Shown here: positions 7,817 through 15,960 of the stretch, one piece after another | How positions within the stretch are numbered: the first letter of the stretch is position 1 | Layout: each line of letters starts with the position of its first letter | Source: a virus | Virus record (IMG/VR): IMGVR_UViG_3300036851_000068 | Span: 1 to 64,000 of that record | DNA: 64,000 nt | Reading direction: 5' to 3' (one strand) | Position numbers and translations under genes: made by a program | Notes under the pieces: model-generated | What the model was told of the DNA's origin: nothing | Databases searched by the model: none | The model's input: only the letters and a program-made list of their open reading frames with translations

Positions 7817-8007
7817 GTAAGACGAGGTATATGTACAAGTGTCGCGAGGGGCATGAGAAATCGTTTCTGTTTGATACAGGGACAGCCCCTGACATGGTGC
7901 TGGTGGAATGTGCCCAGTGTCATGCGGAAAAGGAAATGCGCCGCGTGTACACAGCGCCACACATTATATTTCGAGGTACTGGCTGGGGAGGCACCAAGAG
8001 GACATGA
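7813..8007 (+). CDS. FmdB-type zinc-ribbon protein
   Basis: 64 residues. The YMYKCREGHE start, CAQCHAEKEMRRVY and the IIFRGTGWG end follow the FmdB/CxxC_CxxC regulatory-ribbon pattern (a second cysteine pair is partly replaced by C-x3-GH). FmdB-like ribbons occur in many phages with unknown role. ATGA overlaps at both ends. Confidence 0.65.
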   Translation: MSKTRYMYKCREGHEKSFLFDTGTAPDMVLVECAQCHAEKEMRRVYTAPHIIFRGTGWGGTKRT

Positions 8008-8165
8008 AGTGCCCGTGGTGTTTGAAAGAGTTTATCTACGAGGACAGACCGGCTATGGCATCACAGGCGTTCAGGCGTCATGTGATAACGTGTCCGAAGG
8101 CGACAACGGAGCAGCGCGAGGTAGCAAAGAAAGCAGCGCGGGAGAGGGATAAGCCGAGTGAGTGA
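8004..8165 (+). CDS. Small C2HC zinc-finger protein
   Basis: 53 residues: MKCPWC at the start, then H-x4-C (RHVITCP), followed by a basic helix with KKAARERDK. This resembles a C2HC nucleic-acid-binding finger. It overlaps the polymerase start by 8 bases. Confidence 0.55.
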   Translation: MKCPWCLKEFIYEDRPAMASQAFRRHVITCPKATTEQREVAKKAARERDKPSE

Positions 8166-10845
8166 CGCATACGTTTCCCTTCATAGGCATGATTCGTACA
8201 GCACCTTTGACGGTGTAGATTTGGCCGTCCGCGCTGTTGAACGCGCCAAGAATCTAGGACAGCAGGCGCTTGCATTAACGAATCACGGCAACGTATTCGG
8301 AGTGATAGAGCATTACCGGCAGTGCAATGAAGGCGGCATCCGTCCCATCCTGGGTATGGAAGCCTACGTGACTACTAGCGAGCGCAAGCCCGAGAAGGGC
8401 GAGAAGTTGCCAAACTACCACCAGACGCTGCTAGTTCAGAACTACGAGGGCTACAAGAATCTGATGCGTCTGGTTACGAAGTCTTACGATTACTTCTACT
8501 ATAAGCCGCGCATACCGCTCAAGATGCTTCGCGATCACAGTGAGGGTTTGATTGTGTTGTCGGGTTGTCCCAGCAGTCTGTTGCAGCGGTTGCTGCAAGA
8601 GGAGAAGTACGGGCAGGCTGAGAAACTTTTCAAGTGGTTCGTGGATGGTTTCGGGGACCGATTCTATGCTGAGGTGCAGCATAGCGACCTGACGACGAAG
8701 ACCTTGAAGCCGTTGCTGGAACTGGCCGACAAGTATCGCGTGGGGTTGGTGGCAACGAATGATGCCCACTATGTTGACCCGGAGGATAAGGCGGTTCATG
8801 ACCTGCTGCTACGTATGAGGCGCACGGGGCAGGGGGAGGAGAACCCGACATATGGCGAGGGCTATCACATAGCGACGCGCAAGGAGATGCAGCACTACCT
8901 TGCAGATCGTCATACGTGGATGCCCAGGAAGCGAATTACTGAGGCACTGAATAATACGGTGGTGATTGCGGAGCGTGTAGAGTTGGACCTTGAGGCGCAC
9001 AGGCCAAAGAGAATGCTGCCTGACCTATGGGGCAAGGATGCTTGGCAGAAGTTGGAACAGTTGGGATATGCTGGGCTACGCTTGAAGGGATTAGAGAAGC
9101 GGAAGGAGTATGTGGCACGGCTGAATGAGGAGATGCGCGTCATTCACAAGTTGAGTTATGACGAATACTTCCTGGTGTGTCATGAGTTGACTTCGTGGGC
9201 GCGCAGCGAGGGAATAATGATAGGGCCGCGCGGGTCTGTGTGCGGTAGTCTTCTGGCATTCGTGCTGGGCGTAACGATGGTGGACCCGATTGTACACGGC
9301 ACATTGTTCGAGCGGTTTCTGCATGATGAGAAGAAGTCGTTTCCTGATGTTGACCTGGACATTGACAGCCGGTACAAGGTGAAAGTGCACGAATGGTTTC
9401 ATGAACGCTTCAAGCCGTACACGTTGCCCATTATCACCTTCGGGCGGTACGCGGCAGGTAACTTGGTGAACGACTTGCAGAAGGCGTACCCGATGGAGAT
9501 AGGAAAGGACCGGCGCAAGAAACTGCGGTTTGCCATTGATAGGATAAGGACCGAGACAAAGGCACCGTTCTTGAATGATGAGCACCTTGAGCCGTATGGC
9601 ATATTCGATGCTGTAGAGGCTGACATTCCGGGGCTGAAGCGTACTGTGGAGAAGTTGTACAACATGGTTAGGTATATTGGGCGGCACCCTGGCGGTGTGT
9701 GTTTTGTGCCGGGCGATGCTGAGAACTGGACGCCAAAGATCAAAGTCAAAGACCGCGAGATGGCGTCGTTCAACTACACAGACATTGAGTACCTGGGTCT
9801 GTTGAAGTTCGACTTGCTGGGGCTGTCGGCGGTCAGCACGGTGCGGCGCACGATTGACCTGGTGAGCGAGCGGCACGATGGCATGGCAATTGTACTCGAC
9901 AAGATTCCGCTTAACGACCCGTCGTGTTACCAGAAGTTCAGCGAGGGCATTACGGATGGTATCTTTCAGTTCGAGACGCGCGGGGGCCGGAGCATCTTGC
10001 AGCAGATAGAGCCTGATAACTTCTCGGAATTGGCCGCGAGTACGGCGCTGAACAGGCCAGGCGTGAGCGAGAACGTGGATGCTTATGTGCGCGGCAAGCG
10101 TGAGGGCCGGACACACGGCTTCTTCGGTAGCACGTTCGGAACGGTGGTGTATCAGGAGGACATTGCGCGGGTGCTTATGTCGTTGGGCTTGCCCTGGACC
10201 AAGATAGACAAGTTCCTCAAGGGCATAAAGATGTTGAAATCATTCGCGGCGGTAACAGCGGACTTGAGCATTTATGATGAAGTTGAGGCGCTGTTGGTAT
10301 CGAAAGGAAAGGACCCGGAGAAGGTGAAGCGGTTTGTGGGACGACTGAAGCAATACTCGTTCAACAAGGCACATGCCATTGGTTACTCGCTGGTAGCCTA
10401 TTGGATGATGTGGTTGCGGCAGCACTACCCAATGGAGTTCTGGTGCAGCCTGCTGAACATGGAGAGTAACGACGGCAAGCGCGCAGCGTATGAGGGAGCG
10501 AGCCTGTTCGATGGCGTGGTGTTGCTGCCTCCGCATATCAACGGCACGGCAGACTATACGATTGACGGCAATGCTATCAGGGTTGGGTTGCGCACCATCA
10601 AGGGAGTGGGAGAGGTAGCGTCCAAGGTGATTGAGGCGAACCGGCCATATGCTCGACCGCATGACTTGCGCCGGTTGCCGAAGCGCCAGGTTAATGCGCG
10701 CGTGGTAAAGATGCTCGCGGCAGGTGGGGCGTTATACTTCAACCCGGACATGCTGCGGAGTCATGCTGTGAAGTACAACGTACAGCGGCAGGAAATGAAC
10801 AAGGGCATCTTGCTTCATGGAGGCGGAAAGGTGGAGGTTCCATGA
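8158..10845 (+). CDS. dnaE: DNA polymerase III alpha subunit, DnaE type
   Basis: Replicative polymerase of the C family, 895 residues from GTG. N-terminal PHP domain (HRHDSYS, His9/His11/Asp12; TNHGN; GMEAY), palm with PDVDLDID (Asp397, 399, 401, 403) and GPRGSVCGSL, fingers with GIFQFETRGG, YQEDIARV and FNKAHAIGYS, and a C-terminal helix-hairpin-helix (IKGVGEVASKV). Cellular DnaE is about 1,100-1,160 residues; the OB and tau-binding C-terminal parts seem absent, so interaction with the host clamp loader is probably reduced. Sits between zinc-finger microgenes and recA, with which it overlaps by 4 bases. Confidence 0.95.
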   Translation: MSDAYVSLHRHDSYSTFDGVDLAVRAVERAKNLGQQALALTNHGNVFGVIEHYRQCNEGGIRPILGMEAYVTTSERKPEKGEKLPNYHQTLLVQNYEGYKNLMRLVTKSYDYFYYKPRIPLKMLRDHSEGLIVLSGCPSSLLQRLLQEEKYGQAEKLFKWFVDGFGDRFYAEVQHSDLTTKTLKPLLELADKYRVGLVATNDAHYVDPEDKAVHDLLLRMRRTGQGEENPTYGEGYHIATRKEMQHYLADRHTWMPRKRITEALNNTVVIAERVELDLEAHRPKRMLPDLWGKDAWQKLEQLGYAGLRLKGLEKRKEYVARLNEEMRVIHKLSYDEYFLVCHELTSWARSEGIMIGPRGSVCGSLLAFVLGVTMVDPIVHGTLFERFLHDEKKSFPDVDLDIDSRYKVKVHEWFHERFKPYTLPIITFGRYAAGNLVNDLQKAYPMEIGKDRRKKLRFAIDRIRTETKAPFLNDEHLEPYGIFDAVEADIPGLKRTVEKLYNMVRYIGRHPGGVCFVPGDAENWTPKIKVKDREMASFNYTDIEYLGLLKFDLLGLSAVSTVRRTIDLVSERHDGMAIVLDKIPLNDPSCYQKFSEGITDGIFQFETRGGRSILQQIEPDNFSELAASTALNRPGVSENVDAYVRGKREGRTHGFFGSTFGTVVYQEDIARVLMSLGLPWTKIDKFLKGIKMLKSFAAVTADLSIYDEVEALLVSKGKDPEKVKRFVGRLKQYSFNKAHAIGYSLVAYWMMWLRQHYPMEFWCSLLNMESNDGKRAAYEGASLFDGVVLLPPHINGTADYTIDGNAIRVGLRTIKGVGEVASKVIEANRPYARPHDLRRLPKRQVNARVVKMLAAGGALYFNPDMLRSHAVKYNVQRQEMNKGILLHGGGKVEVP

Positions 10846-11822
10846 CAGGACTGAGTGACGCGCTCGCAGACTTAGAGAAGAAGATCAAGAAGGAGCACGG
10901 GCCGCACGCTGTTACTACCGGCGATAAGGTGCCGGACATTGGGCGTGTGCCGACAGGTTTTGCGAAGTTGGACAAGATTCTGCGTGGAGGATTTCCGAAG
11001 GGTAGGATTACGGAGGTGTGGGGGCCGCAGAGCGCGGGCAAGAGCACACTAATCTTCTTCATCATTGCGGCGATTCAGAAGGCTGACCCGAAGGCGCGCG
11101 TGGCGTACTTTGACCTGGAGAATACATTTGACAAGGCGTGGGCGGCACGGTGCGGAATCATCTTGGAGCGCTTGGTGGTAGTGAAGGCTATGACGGCTGA
11201 GCGCGCCGGGGACCTGCTGCTTCTTATGGTGCGCGACAAGTGGGATATGGTGGTGGTTGATAGCGTGGTGGAGTTGATTCCCGCTAGTGTACTGGAGAAG
11301 GAGACAGGCAAGGCAACGTATGCGCCGGTGGCTAACGTGCTAAGCGCGCTGCTTCCGAAGGTTGTGGTGTTGCAGAGTAACAGTCCAACAGTGGTTGTGC
11401 TGACTAACCAGGTGCGCGATAATATAGGATTCTTCCTGGGTAAAGGTACGAAGTCGCCAGGCGGTAATGCGCTGTTCCATATGGATAGCCTGAAGTTGCG
11501 GGTGCAGCGCAAGGAGCCGATTACTGGCGTCCTGATTGACCCGACATTGCAAAAGCACTTGGACACCATTGGGATAAAGTCCCCGAAGCCGAAGAAGGAA
11601 TACGGGTACATTATGGCGATCAAGGTAGTGAAGTCGAAGGTAAGCCGGGAGAAAGAGATGTGTTTGCTGCCGGTGTTGTTCGATATTGGAATCATAGAGG
11701 AGGGCACAGGACATGCGAAGGATTCTAGCCAGCCTAGCGTTAGTGTTGGTGCTGTCGGCACCAGTGCTGTCGAGCGGCGACTCGCAGGCAAGAGCACAGG
11801 CGTTGCGAGCGCTGCAAAGTAG
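10842..11822 (+). CDS. recA: RecA/UvsX-like recombinase
   Basis: ATP-dependent strand-exchange protein, 326 residues. Walker A GPQSAGKS (61-68), Walker B-like WDMVVVDSV, and the RecA L2/anchor pattern TNQVRDNIGFF...SPGGNALFHMDS. Overlaps dnaE by 4 bases. The last 36 residues (Ser/Gly/Ala-rich) overlap the start of the next gene by 110 bases, so the tail may be constrained by the signal peptide read in another frame. Works with the SSB, RuvC-like and RecB/Cas4-like genes around it in recombination-dependent replication. Confidence 0.92.
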   Translation: MTGLSDALADLEKKIKKEHGPHAVTTGDKVPDIGRVPTGFAKLDKILRGGFPKGRITEVWGPQSAGKSTLIFFIIAAIQKADPKARVAYFDLENTFDKAWAARCGIILERLVVVKAMTAERAGDLLLLMVRDKWDMVVVDSVVELIPASVLEKETGKATYAPVANVLSALLPKVVVLQSNSPTVVVLTNQVRDNIGFFLGKGTKSPGGNALFHMDSLKLRVQRKEPITGVLIDPTLQKHLDTIGIKSPKPKKEYGYIMAIKVVKSKVSREKEMCLLPVLFDIGIIEEGTGHAKDSSQPSVSVGAVGTSAVERRLAGKSTGVASAAK

Positions 11823-12402
11823 CGTTGCGCTGTTTGCTTCTAACAAACTTTATAGCGGGGCGTCGTTCTGTAGCGGGGTAATCATTGGCACGCGCCATGT
11901 GTTGACGGCTGCGCACTGTCTCCATAGCGGATTTGCTGTAGATCGAATGGTTGTGGTTACCTATGACGGCAAGACGCATAGGGCTACGCGCGCGGTGCGC
12001 GAGAAGGCGGGCTGGGACCTGGCTATCATTGAGATAGCCGACAACCTTGGAGGGCGCGTGGCAACGTTAACACAGGACATTGCACCGGGCGATGCACTGT
12101 TGATGGCGGGCAGCATGGATGGCGAGGAGTTCACCCTGTCGTATATTCGCCTGAGTAAAATTGTACCGAATGGTGTAGTGGGCGCTGAGCCTCATCAAAT
12201 GTTTATTGCTACGGGCGTTGTGTGGTTCGGGAACAGTGGCGGGGGAGCGTTTGATGAGCACGGAAACCTTGTGGGTATCTTCTCGAAGATAAGGCTGACT
12301 GTGGAGACTAGCGCACACGAGAAGGTTGTGGCGGGCGGGCCACTGTGGGGCTGGTTTGTGGGACCGGCGACAGTAGGCGCGTTCATGGAGCAGAAGCCGT
12401 GA
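11713..12402 (+). CDS. Exported trypsin-like serine protease
   Basis: 229 residues starting at ATG 11713 after GGAGGAGGGC, inside the recA 3' end. Residues 1-21 form a classic signal peptide (RRILASLALVLVLSAPVLS). Catalytic triad of the chymotrypsin/trypsin fold: His68 in LTAAHC, Asp102 in WDLAII, Ser175 in GNSGGG. It should be secreted to the periplasm or outside. A secreted S1-type protease in a replication operon is unusual; it might process surface proteins, help lysis or exclude other phages. Ends overlapping the next gene by 4 bases. Confidence 0.88.
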   Translation: MRRILASLALVLVLSAPVLSSGDSQARAQALRALQSSVALFASNKLYSGASFCSGVIIGTRHVLTAAHCLHSGFAVDRMVVVTYDGKTHRATRAVREKAGWDLAIIEIADNLGGRVATLTQDIAPGDALLMAGSMDGEEFTLSYIRLSKIVPNGVVGAEPHQMFIATGVVWFGNSGGGAFDEHGNLVGIFSKIRLTVETSAHEKVVAGGPLWGWFVGPATVGAFMEQKP

Positions 12403-12566
12403 AGCAGTTCGACATGGTGCGCATCAATGCTGTGGAGAATGGCTACGTGATTAGTGCGCGGCGGCGGGGACAGAAGCCGCAGTCGTATGCTTACTCCGAG
12501 TCGTTCGTGGCGAAGACATGGGCTGAGGTAATTGAAGTGCTGAAGAAAATGGATGTGCTGGACTGA
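12399..12566 (+). CDS. Small conserved-looking hypothetical (55 aa)
   Basis: GTG overlaps the protease stop; ends by touching the next ATG (TGATG). Beta-rich start (FDMVRINAVENGYVISARRRG) and helical end. Small phage proteins of this form are common, function unknown. Confidence 0.55.
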   Translation: MKQFDMVRINAVENGYVISARRRGQKPQSYAYSESFVAKTWAEVIEVLKKMDVLD

Positions 12567-13276
12567 TGAGCGCTCTGTCTAAGGTACTGACTGAAGACAT
12601 AGACATTGCTACGTTCAAGGTGAAACTGGGCCAGGGCGTGCGCGGGTTAACGGCTGAGCCTGAGCGCCACCGGAAGCGTGAGTTGCATGTGAGCGACTTC
12701 ACGCAGAGTGAGAAGCAGTTTTGTTATCGGAAATTGGTGTTGCGCTATTTCAAAGGTGAGGACCGTACGCGCGGCGTGAGCATGGTGCAGTTAGATGGTA
12801 AGTGGCGCGAGGATAAGTGGCGGCGAATATTTGAGTCGGCGGGTATTCTCAAAGACTATCAGGAAGTGTTGCGCGTGGGCATGCTTGTGGGGCATCCCGA
12901 CTTTCTCGTGGACTATGGCAGGGGCGACACGATTCTGGAACTGACCGGGCACGATAGCAAAATAGACCCGATACTGCGGCAGTCGCGCCTGGCCGTGAAG
13001 AAGCGCCAGTGTTTGACCTATCTCATTATGCGGGTGAAGATGTACCCTGGCTCACGGCGACGAGCGCTGGTTGTGGTGGAGAACAAAGGGAACAACGAGT
13101 TTCAAGTGTACCCGGTAGACTACGATGAGGAGAAGGCAACGCTGTTGATGAAGCGTGTGGTGCGAGTACAAAAGTTGGTAACCGCTATGGGCAAGGCGAC
13201 ACCGGAGCGTAGGACTGAGATTTACAGGCAGATTCCTCGCTGCGGGACCAAGAACTGCAAGGTGTGCTACGCATGA
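12566..13276 (+). CDS. Cas4/RecB-like PD-(D/E)XK nuclease with four-Cys cluster
   Basis: 236 residues. Cys53 (FCYRK) and C-terminal Cys226, Cys231 and Cys234 (CGTKNCKVC) match the Fe-S cluster layout of Cas4 and AddB-type nucleases. Asp112 in GHPDF, Glu125 in LELTG and Gln148-x3-Tyr152 (RecB motif) mark the nuclease fold. The usual ExK lysine is Thr127 here; a nearby lysine (Lys132) might substitute, or activity may be lost. Likely a 5'-3' ssDNA exonuclease in recombination, next to recA and ruvC-like genes. Confidence 0.75.
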   Translation: MSALSKVLTEDIDIATFKVKLGQGVRGLTAEPERHRKRELHVSDFTQSEKQFCYRKLVLRYFKGEDRTRGVSMVQLDGKWREDKWRRIFESAGILKDYQEVLRVGMLVGHPDFLVDYGRGDTILELTGHDSKIDPILRQSRLAVKKRQCLTYLIMRVKMYPGSRRRALVVVENKGNNEFQVYPVDYDEEKATLLMKRVVRVQKLVTAMGKATPERRTEIYRQIPRCGTKNCKVCYA

Positions 13277-13401
13277 AGTGCGGTAAGTGTAACGGTACCG
13301 GGAAGATATTGGACTGGTGGCCGCTAGTGGGCGTACCAGGAGCAACGTTTCAGGAGCAAGATTGCGACCGCTGTAAGGGTACGGGGGAGGAGCGCCGGTG
13401 A
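13273..13401 (+). CDS. DnaJ-type CxxCxGxG zinc microprotein
   Basis: 42 residues with two motifs, CGKCNGTG and CDRCKGTG, separated by 26 residues. This is the DnaJ central zinc-domain repeat isolated as a microprotein. ATGA overlap upstream and GTGA overlap with the resolvase gene. Confidence 0.6.
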   Translation: MKCGKCNGTGKILDWWPLVGVPGATFQEQDCDRCKGTGEERR

Positions 13402-13868
13402 GAGTTCTTGGCGTTGACTTATCACTAGCGAAGTGTGGGCTTGCCGTGGTGGAGAACGAGCGGCTTCTGTTTGTGGCTACGGCGCGGCCAGACCGCAGGC
13501 TGTCGCAAATGGGGAAGCGTGCGTCGGTGCTGAAGTATATCGAGGCGCTGTGGGAGAAGTACAACTTTGGTTTGATTGTGATGGAGTCAGCGAGGCTGTA
13601 TACGGGCGGCAAGAACGTGCCTTTGGTTAGCATAGAGGCGATCATAAGCCTGTCTACTACGATTGAAGACTGGGCGCAGCGTACAGGTAATGCTGGTGTT
13701 GTAAAGGTGGCAACAAATTCCTGGCGAAAAGTTGTACTCGGGGACGGGCGCGCGCAGAAGAAGGATGCACAAGTGTATGTGTTGCATCATTTTCGCAAGG
13801 ACTTAAACGAGGACGCAGCCGAGGCTATATGCCAGGCCGTGTATGGGGTGAAGACATGGCAACCGTAG
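13398..13868 (+). CDS. RuvC-like Holliday junction resolvase
   Basis: 156 residues, RNase H fold endonuclease. Asp7 in VLGVDLSL, Glu63 in IVMESARL, and Asp139/Glu142 in NEDAAEA match the RuvC acidic residues. It would cut branched DNA before packaging. GTG start overlaps the previous stop by 4 bases. Part of the recombination group. Confidence 0.8.
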   Translation: MRVLGVDLSLAKCGLAVVENERLLFVATARPDRRLSQMGKRASVLKYIEALWEKYNFGLIVMESARLYTGGKNVPLVSIEAIISLSTTIEDWAQRTGNAGVVKVATNSWRKVVLGDGRAQKKDAQVYVLHHFRKDLNEDAAEAICQAVYGVKTWQP

Positions 13869-14038
13869 AAGATCAGCCTGTTCGTGGCCGGTGCCCGTAT
13901 TGCGGAATATGGCTGCGGGCCAGTTCACAGGCAAAGTTGGCGAAGGCGACGAACGAGCACCTGATGAAGCCGGGGCCGTGCAGTGATGAATTGATGCGTG
14001 AAGTCGTGGAGGGCAAAGATCGTGACAGAATCCGGTAG
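13856..14038 (+). CDS. Small zinc-finger protein (60 aa)
   Basis: ATG 13856 within the end of the resolvase gene. CPYC near residue 13 and a His/Cys pair (NEHLMKPGPC) form a C2HC-type site. Acidic/basic C-terminus. Unknown role. Confidence 0.5.
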   Translation: MATVEDQPVRGRCPYCGIWLRASSQAKLAKATNEHLMKPGPCSDELMREVVEGKDRDRIR

Positions 14039-14408
14039 TCGCAGTAGACTCGGGCGTTGGGGTGAGGAGTTTGTTGCGAAGCACATGGGGTACAAGCGTG
14101 TGCCGTTCAGCGGTGGCGTGTGGCCTTACTTAGAAGACTTGGTGCGTGAGCGCATTGTGTCGTTCAAGGATAAAGGCGGTGGCGGGCGCGAGACGATGAA
14201 GGTACGGCACTTGGCACAGGTGAAGACTACGGAGAGTGATGCGTTCTTGAAAGAGTGGCTGAAGTTGGAGGAGCATGCGCAGACGGAGAACGCGGTGCCG
14301 CACTGGTATACCGTGGTCAAGACGCCACAGCAGGCATACATATTTGAGACGAGATTGGCGAAGGTAATTCTCCTGGGAATAGGAGGTGGCAACAATGGAC
14401 GTGAGTGA
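14022..14408 (+). CDS. Hjc-like or restriction-like endonuclease
   Basis: 128 residues from GTG 14022 (GGAGGGC upstream). GRWGEEFVAKHMGYK resembles the N-terminal helix and Glu of archaeal Hjc-type resolvases and VRR/PD-(D/E)XK enzymes; a later Asp (LEDL) and QVKTT supply the D and QxK elements. The fold call is moderate. A junction or nicking nuclease next to the RuvC-like gene is plausible. Confidence 0.55.
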   Translation: MTESGSRSRLGRWGEEFVAKHMGYKRVPFSGGVWPYLEDLVRERIVSFKDKGGGGRETMKVRHLAQVKTTESDAFLKEWLKLEEHAQTENAVPHWYTVVKTPQQAYIFETRLAKVILLGIGGGNNGRE

Positions 14409-14553
14409 GATTAAGTCATTGTGGCTGGCGTACATCCTGCTTGCTCTATTGCTGAGACTGGGATGGCTGGCGGGCGGATACGTAGCGCACCTTATTCTTG
14501 AAGGCGCGCTGTACGTGTATGACGAGATCAGATTGCGACTGGGAAGGGGCTAG
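14395..14553 (+). CDS. Single-pass membrane protein (52 aa)
   Basis: ATG after AGGAGGTGG. One hydrophobic helix (about residues 9-36, LWLAYILLALLLRLGWLAGG) and a basic C-terminus. Function unknown. Confidence 0.55.
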   Translation: MDVSEIKSLWLAYILLALLLRLGWLAGGYVAHLILEGALYVYDEIRLRLGRG

Positions 14554-14558
14554 GGCAG

Positions 14559-14915
14559 ATGGCTGTAGAGACGCGGTTTCTGGCAAGGGTGCAGAAGTTC
14601 TATGTGCAGGGCGGCTTCGTGCGCCTATTGCTGGACCTTGACCCGTCACAGTTGGGTCGTGTCATTCATCTTGCAGCATTTACGGGCGGTGGCGTGGATA
14701 ACCCCCGGCCCTTCGCGGTACGCATAGTCGCGAAGGAGATTCCGGGGCTTGCGTGGCGCGGGATGCTGAAGCGGTTGACGATCAATCAGATAGGCGGCAG
14801 CAGTGTAGATATGCTTATGGATAAAGGTTTTGACCTGGGCATACTCGCGCGCATGACTGACCGCGATGTGGCTATAGAGGCTAAGGAGGTAGACGATAGT
14901 GGACAACCGGCGTGA
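14559..14915 (+). CDS. Hypothetical beta-rich protein (118 aa)
   Basis: Starts 6 bases after the previous stop. Alternating beta segments (VRLLLDLDPSQLGRVIHLAAF, FAVRIVAKEI) and an acidic end. In some phages a similarly placed protein is a recombination or DNA-binding accessory, but I do not recognise a family. Overlaps the next gene by 17 bases. Confidence 0.6.
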   Translation: MAVETRFLARVQKFYVQGGFVRLLLDLDPSQLGRVIHLAAFTGGGVDNPRPFAVRIVAKEIPGLAWRGMLKRLTINQIGGSSVDMLMDKGFDLGILARMTDRDVAIEAKEVDDSGQPA

Positions 14916-15177
14916 ACGGTATGTGACGACGGGGGAAGTGCAGTTCGGTGAAAACCGGACGCTGGTGGTTAGTGTGCTGGGCGGGAGGATTGTTGTGGGA
15001 CAGCGCATTACGTTCCGCAATGACGACGGAAGCACGGGCAAGGCGTTCCTCAAGAATGCACCAAGCCTTGACGTTGCTGCGGCAGATGAGTTGATTGCGG
15101 CGCTGACGAAGGCGGTCGCAGAACTGAAGCGGCGGGGCACTGGTGCAACGCTGACTACGAGTACAGGGAGGGAATAG
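14899..15177 (+). CDS. Hypothetical protein (92 aa)
   Basis: GTG start. Beta-rich first half (VQFGENRTLVVSVLGGRIVVGQRITF) then a helix (ADELIAALTKAVAELKRR). Unknown. Two bases separate it from the next gene. Confidence 0.6.
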   Translation: MDNRRERYVTTGEVQFGENRTLVVSVLGGRIVVGQRITFRNDDGSTGKAFLKNAPSLDVAAADELIAALTKAVAELKRRGTGATLTTSTGRE

Positions 15178-15179
15178 AC

Positions 15180-15761
15180 ATGGCAAAGCAAGCAGACATG
15201 GCACGAGATGATTACAGCGTTGCGGACGTTGTGAACGCAATGCATCTTGGAAGCCTGGAGGGTACGGCGCGTGTGGCGCAGTTGTTTCCGGCGCTTGTGA
15301 GCGGCCTGTTGATTGACGCGATAGACACACTGGCAGCGATCATCGGGCAGCAGAAGGCAGCAGGCATTGAGGAGAAGGTGCGCGCGTCGTTTAAGCCGGG
15401 GTCCAAGAAGGACAAGGTGGAGGCAGCGGTTGATAAGGAGATTGCTGCTGAGCCGGAGCCTGAGCCAGCGCCGGAGCCAGAAGCACCCACACAGGGCGAC
15501 TTGCTGGATACGGTGCCAGGCGGTACAGAGGAACCAGCGCCAGCCCCTGAGAAGCCTGCCAAGGGCAAGGGGAAGGGCAAGGCAGCGTCGAAGACAGAGG
15601 CACCGGCTGTAGAGCCAGCCAAGGCCGAGAAGGGCACCAAGACCAAGGCCGAGGACGACCTGGATGCACTCCTGGATGAACTGGAGGACGCTGGGCCGGG
15701 CGACGCTGATGGCGAGGGTGAAGGTGAAGGAGACGGGGACGGAGACGGTGACGGAGAATAG
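15180..15761 (+). CDS. Protein with acidic low-complexity tail (193 aa)
   Basis: ATG after GGGAGG. Residues 1-60 form an ordered helical domain; the rest is an EPEP/APEP linker, a KGKGKG patch and a very acidic end (DGEGEGEGDGDG). It closes the replication operon, followed by a strong hairpin. The acidic tail could mimic DNA or serve as an SSB-like partner tail. Function unknown. Confidence 0.65.
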   Translation: MAKQADMARDDYSVADVVNAMHLGSLEGTARVAQLFPALVSGLLIDAIDTLAAIIGQQKAAGIEEKVRASFKPGSKKDKVEAAVDKEIAAEPEPEPAPEPEAPTQGDLLDTVPGGTEEPAPAPEKPAKGKGKGKAASKTEAPAVEPAKAEKGTKTKAEDDLDALLDELEDAGPGDADGEGEGEGDGDGDGDGE

Positions 15762-15775
15762 GCCCTGACGAGCCG

Positions 15776-15803
15776 GGGGCAGGGTTGTTGAGCGCCCTGC
15801 CCC
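15776..15803 (+). terminator. Hairpin terminating the replication operon
   Basis: GGGGCAGGG (15776-15784) pairs perfectly with CCCTGCCCC (15795-15803) around a 10-base loop, 15 bases after the stop. No U-tract follows, only GCACGTTT, so efficiency is uncertain. Confidence 0.65.
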
Positions 15804-15805
15804 GC

Positions 15806-15844
15806 ACGTTTGATGGAAGATAAGAAGTGTACGTTTGATGGAAG
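15806..15844 (+). repeat. Direct repeat ACGTTTGATGGAAG, two copies
   Basis: Identical 14-base copies at 15806-15819 and 15831-15844 with a 25-base period, directly upstream of a promoter. The second copy is joined to TGTACG (15828-15833). The spacing suggests a binding site array for an activator. Confidence 0.55.
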
Positions 15845-15863
15845 TTTCAGGGGCAGAAAGTGC

Positions 15864-15891
15864 TTGACGAATGGTGTACAAAGGCTATGAT
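15864..15891 (+). promoter_or_regulatory. Promoter with TGTACA in the spacer
   Basis: TTGACG (15864-15869), 16-base spacer, TATGAT (15886-15891). The palindrome TGTACA is at 15875-15880 within the spacer and AGTACACA follows the -10. It should drive the small-gene island after the replication operon, and a protein bound to TGTACA would block or remodel RNA polymerase binding. Confidence 0.7.
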
Positions 15892-15960
15892 TAGTACACA
15901 GGCCAACGACGATACACTGAAATCCCGGCGGATACCGGGGGCAGCACCAGCAGCGGCCAA

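Noticed and set aside
9091-10116. Antisense frame of 341 codons
   Set aside because: Fully inside dnaE on the opposite strand, with no motif; a shadow of codon bias.
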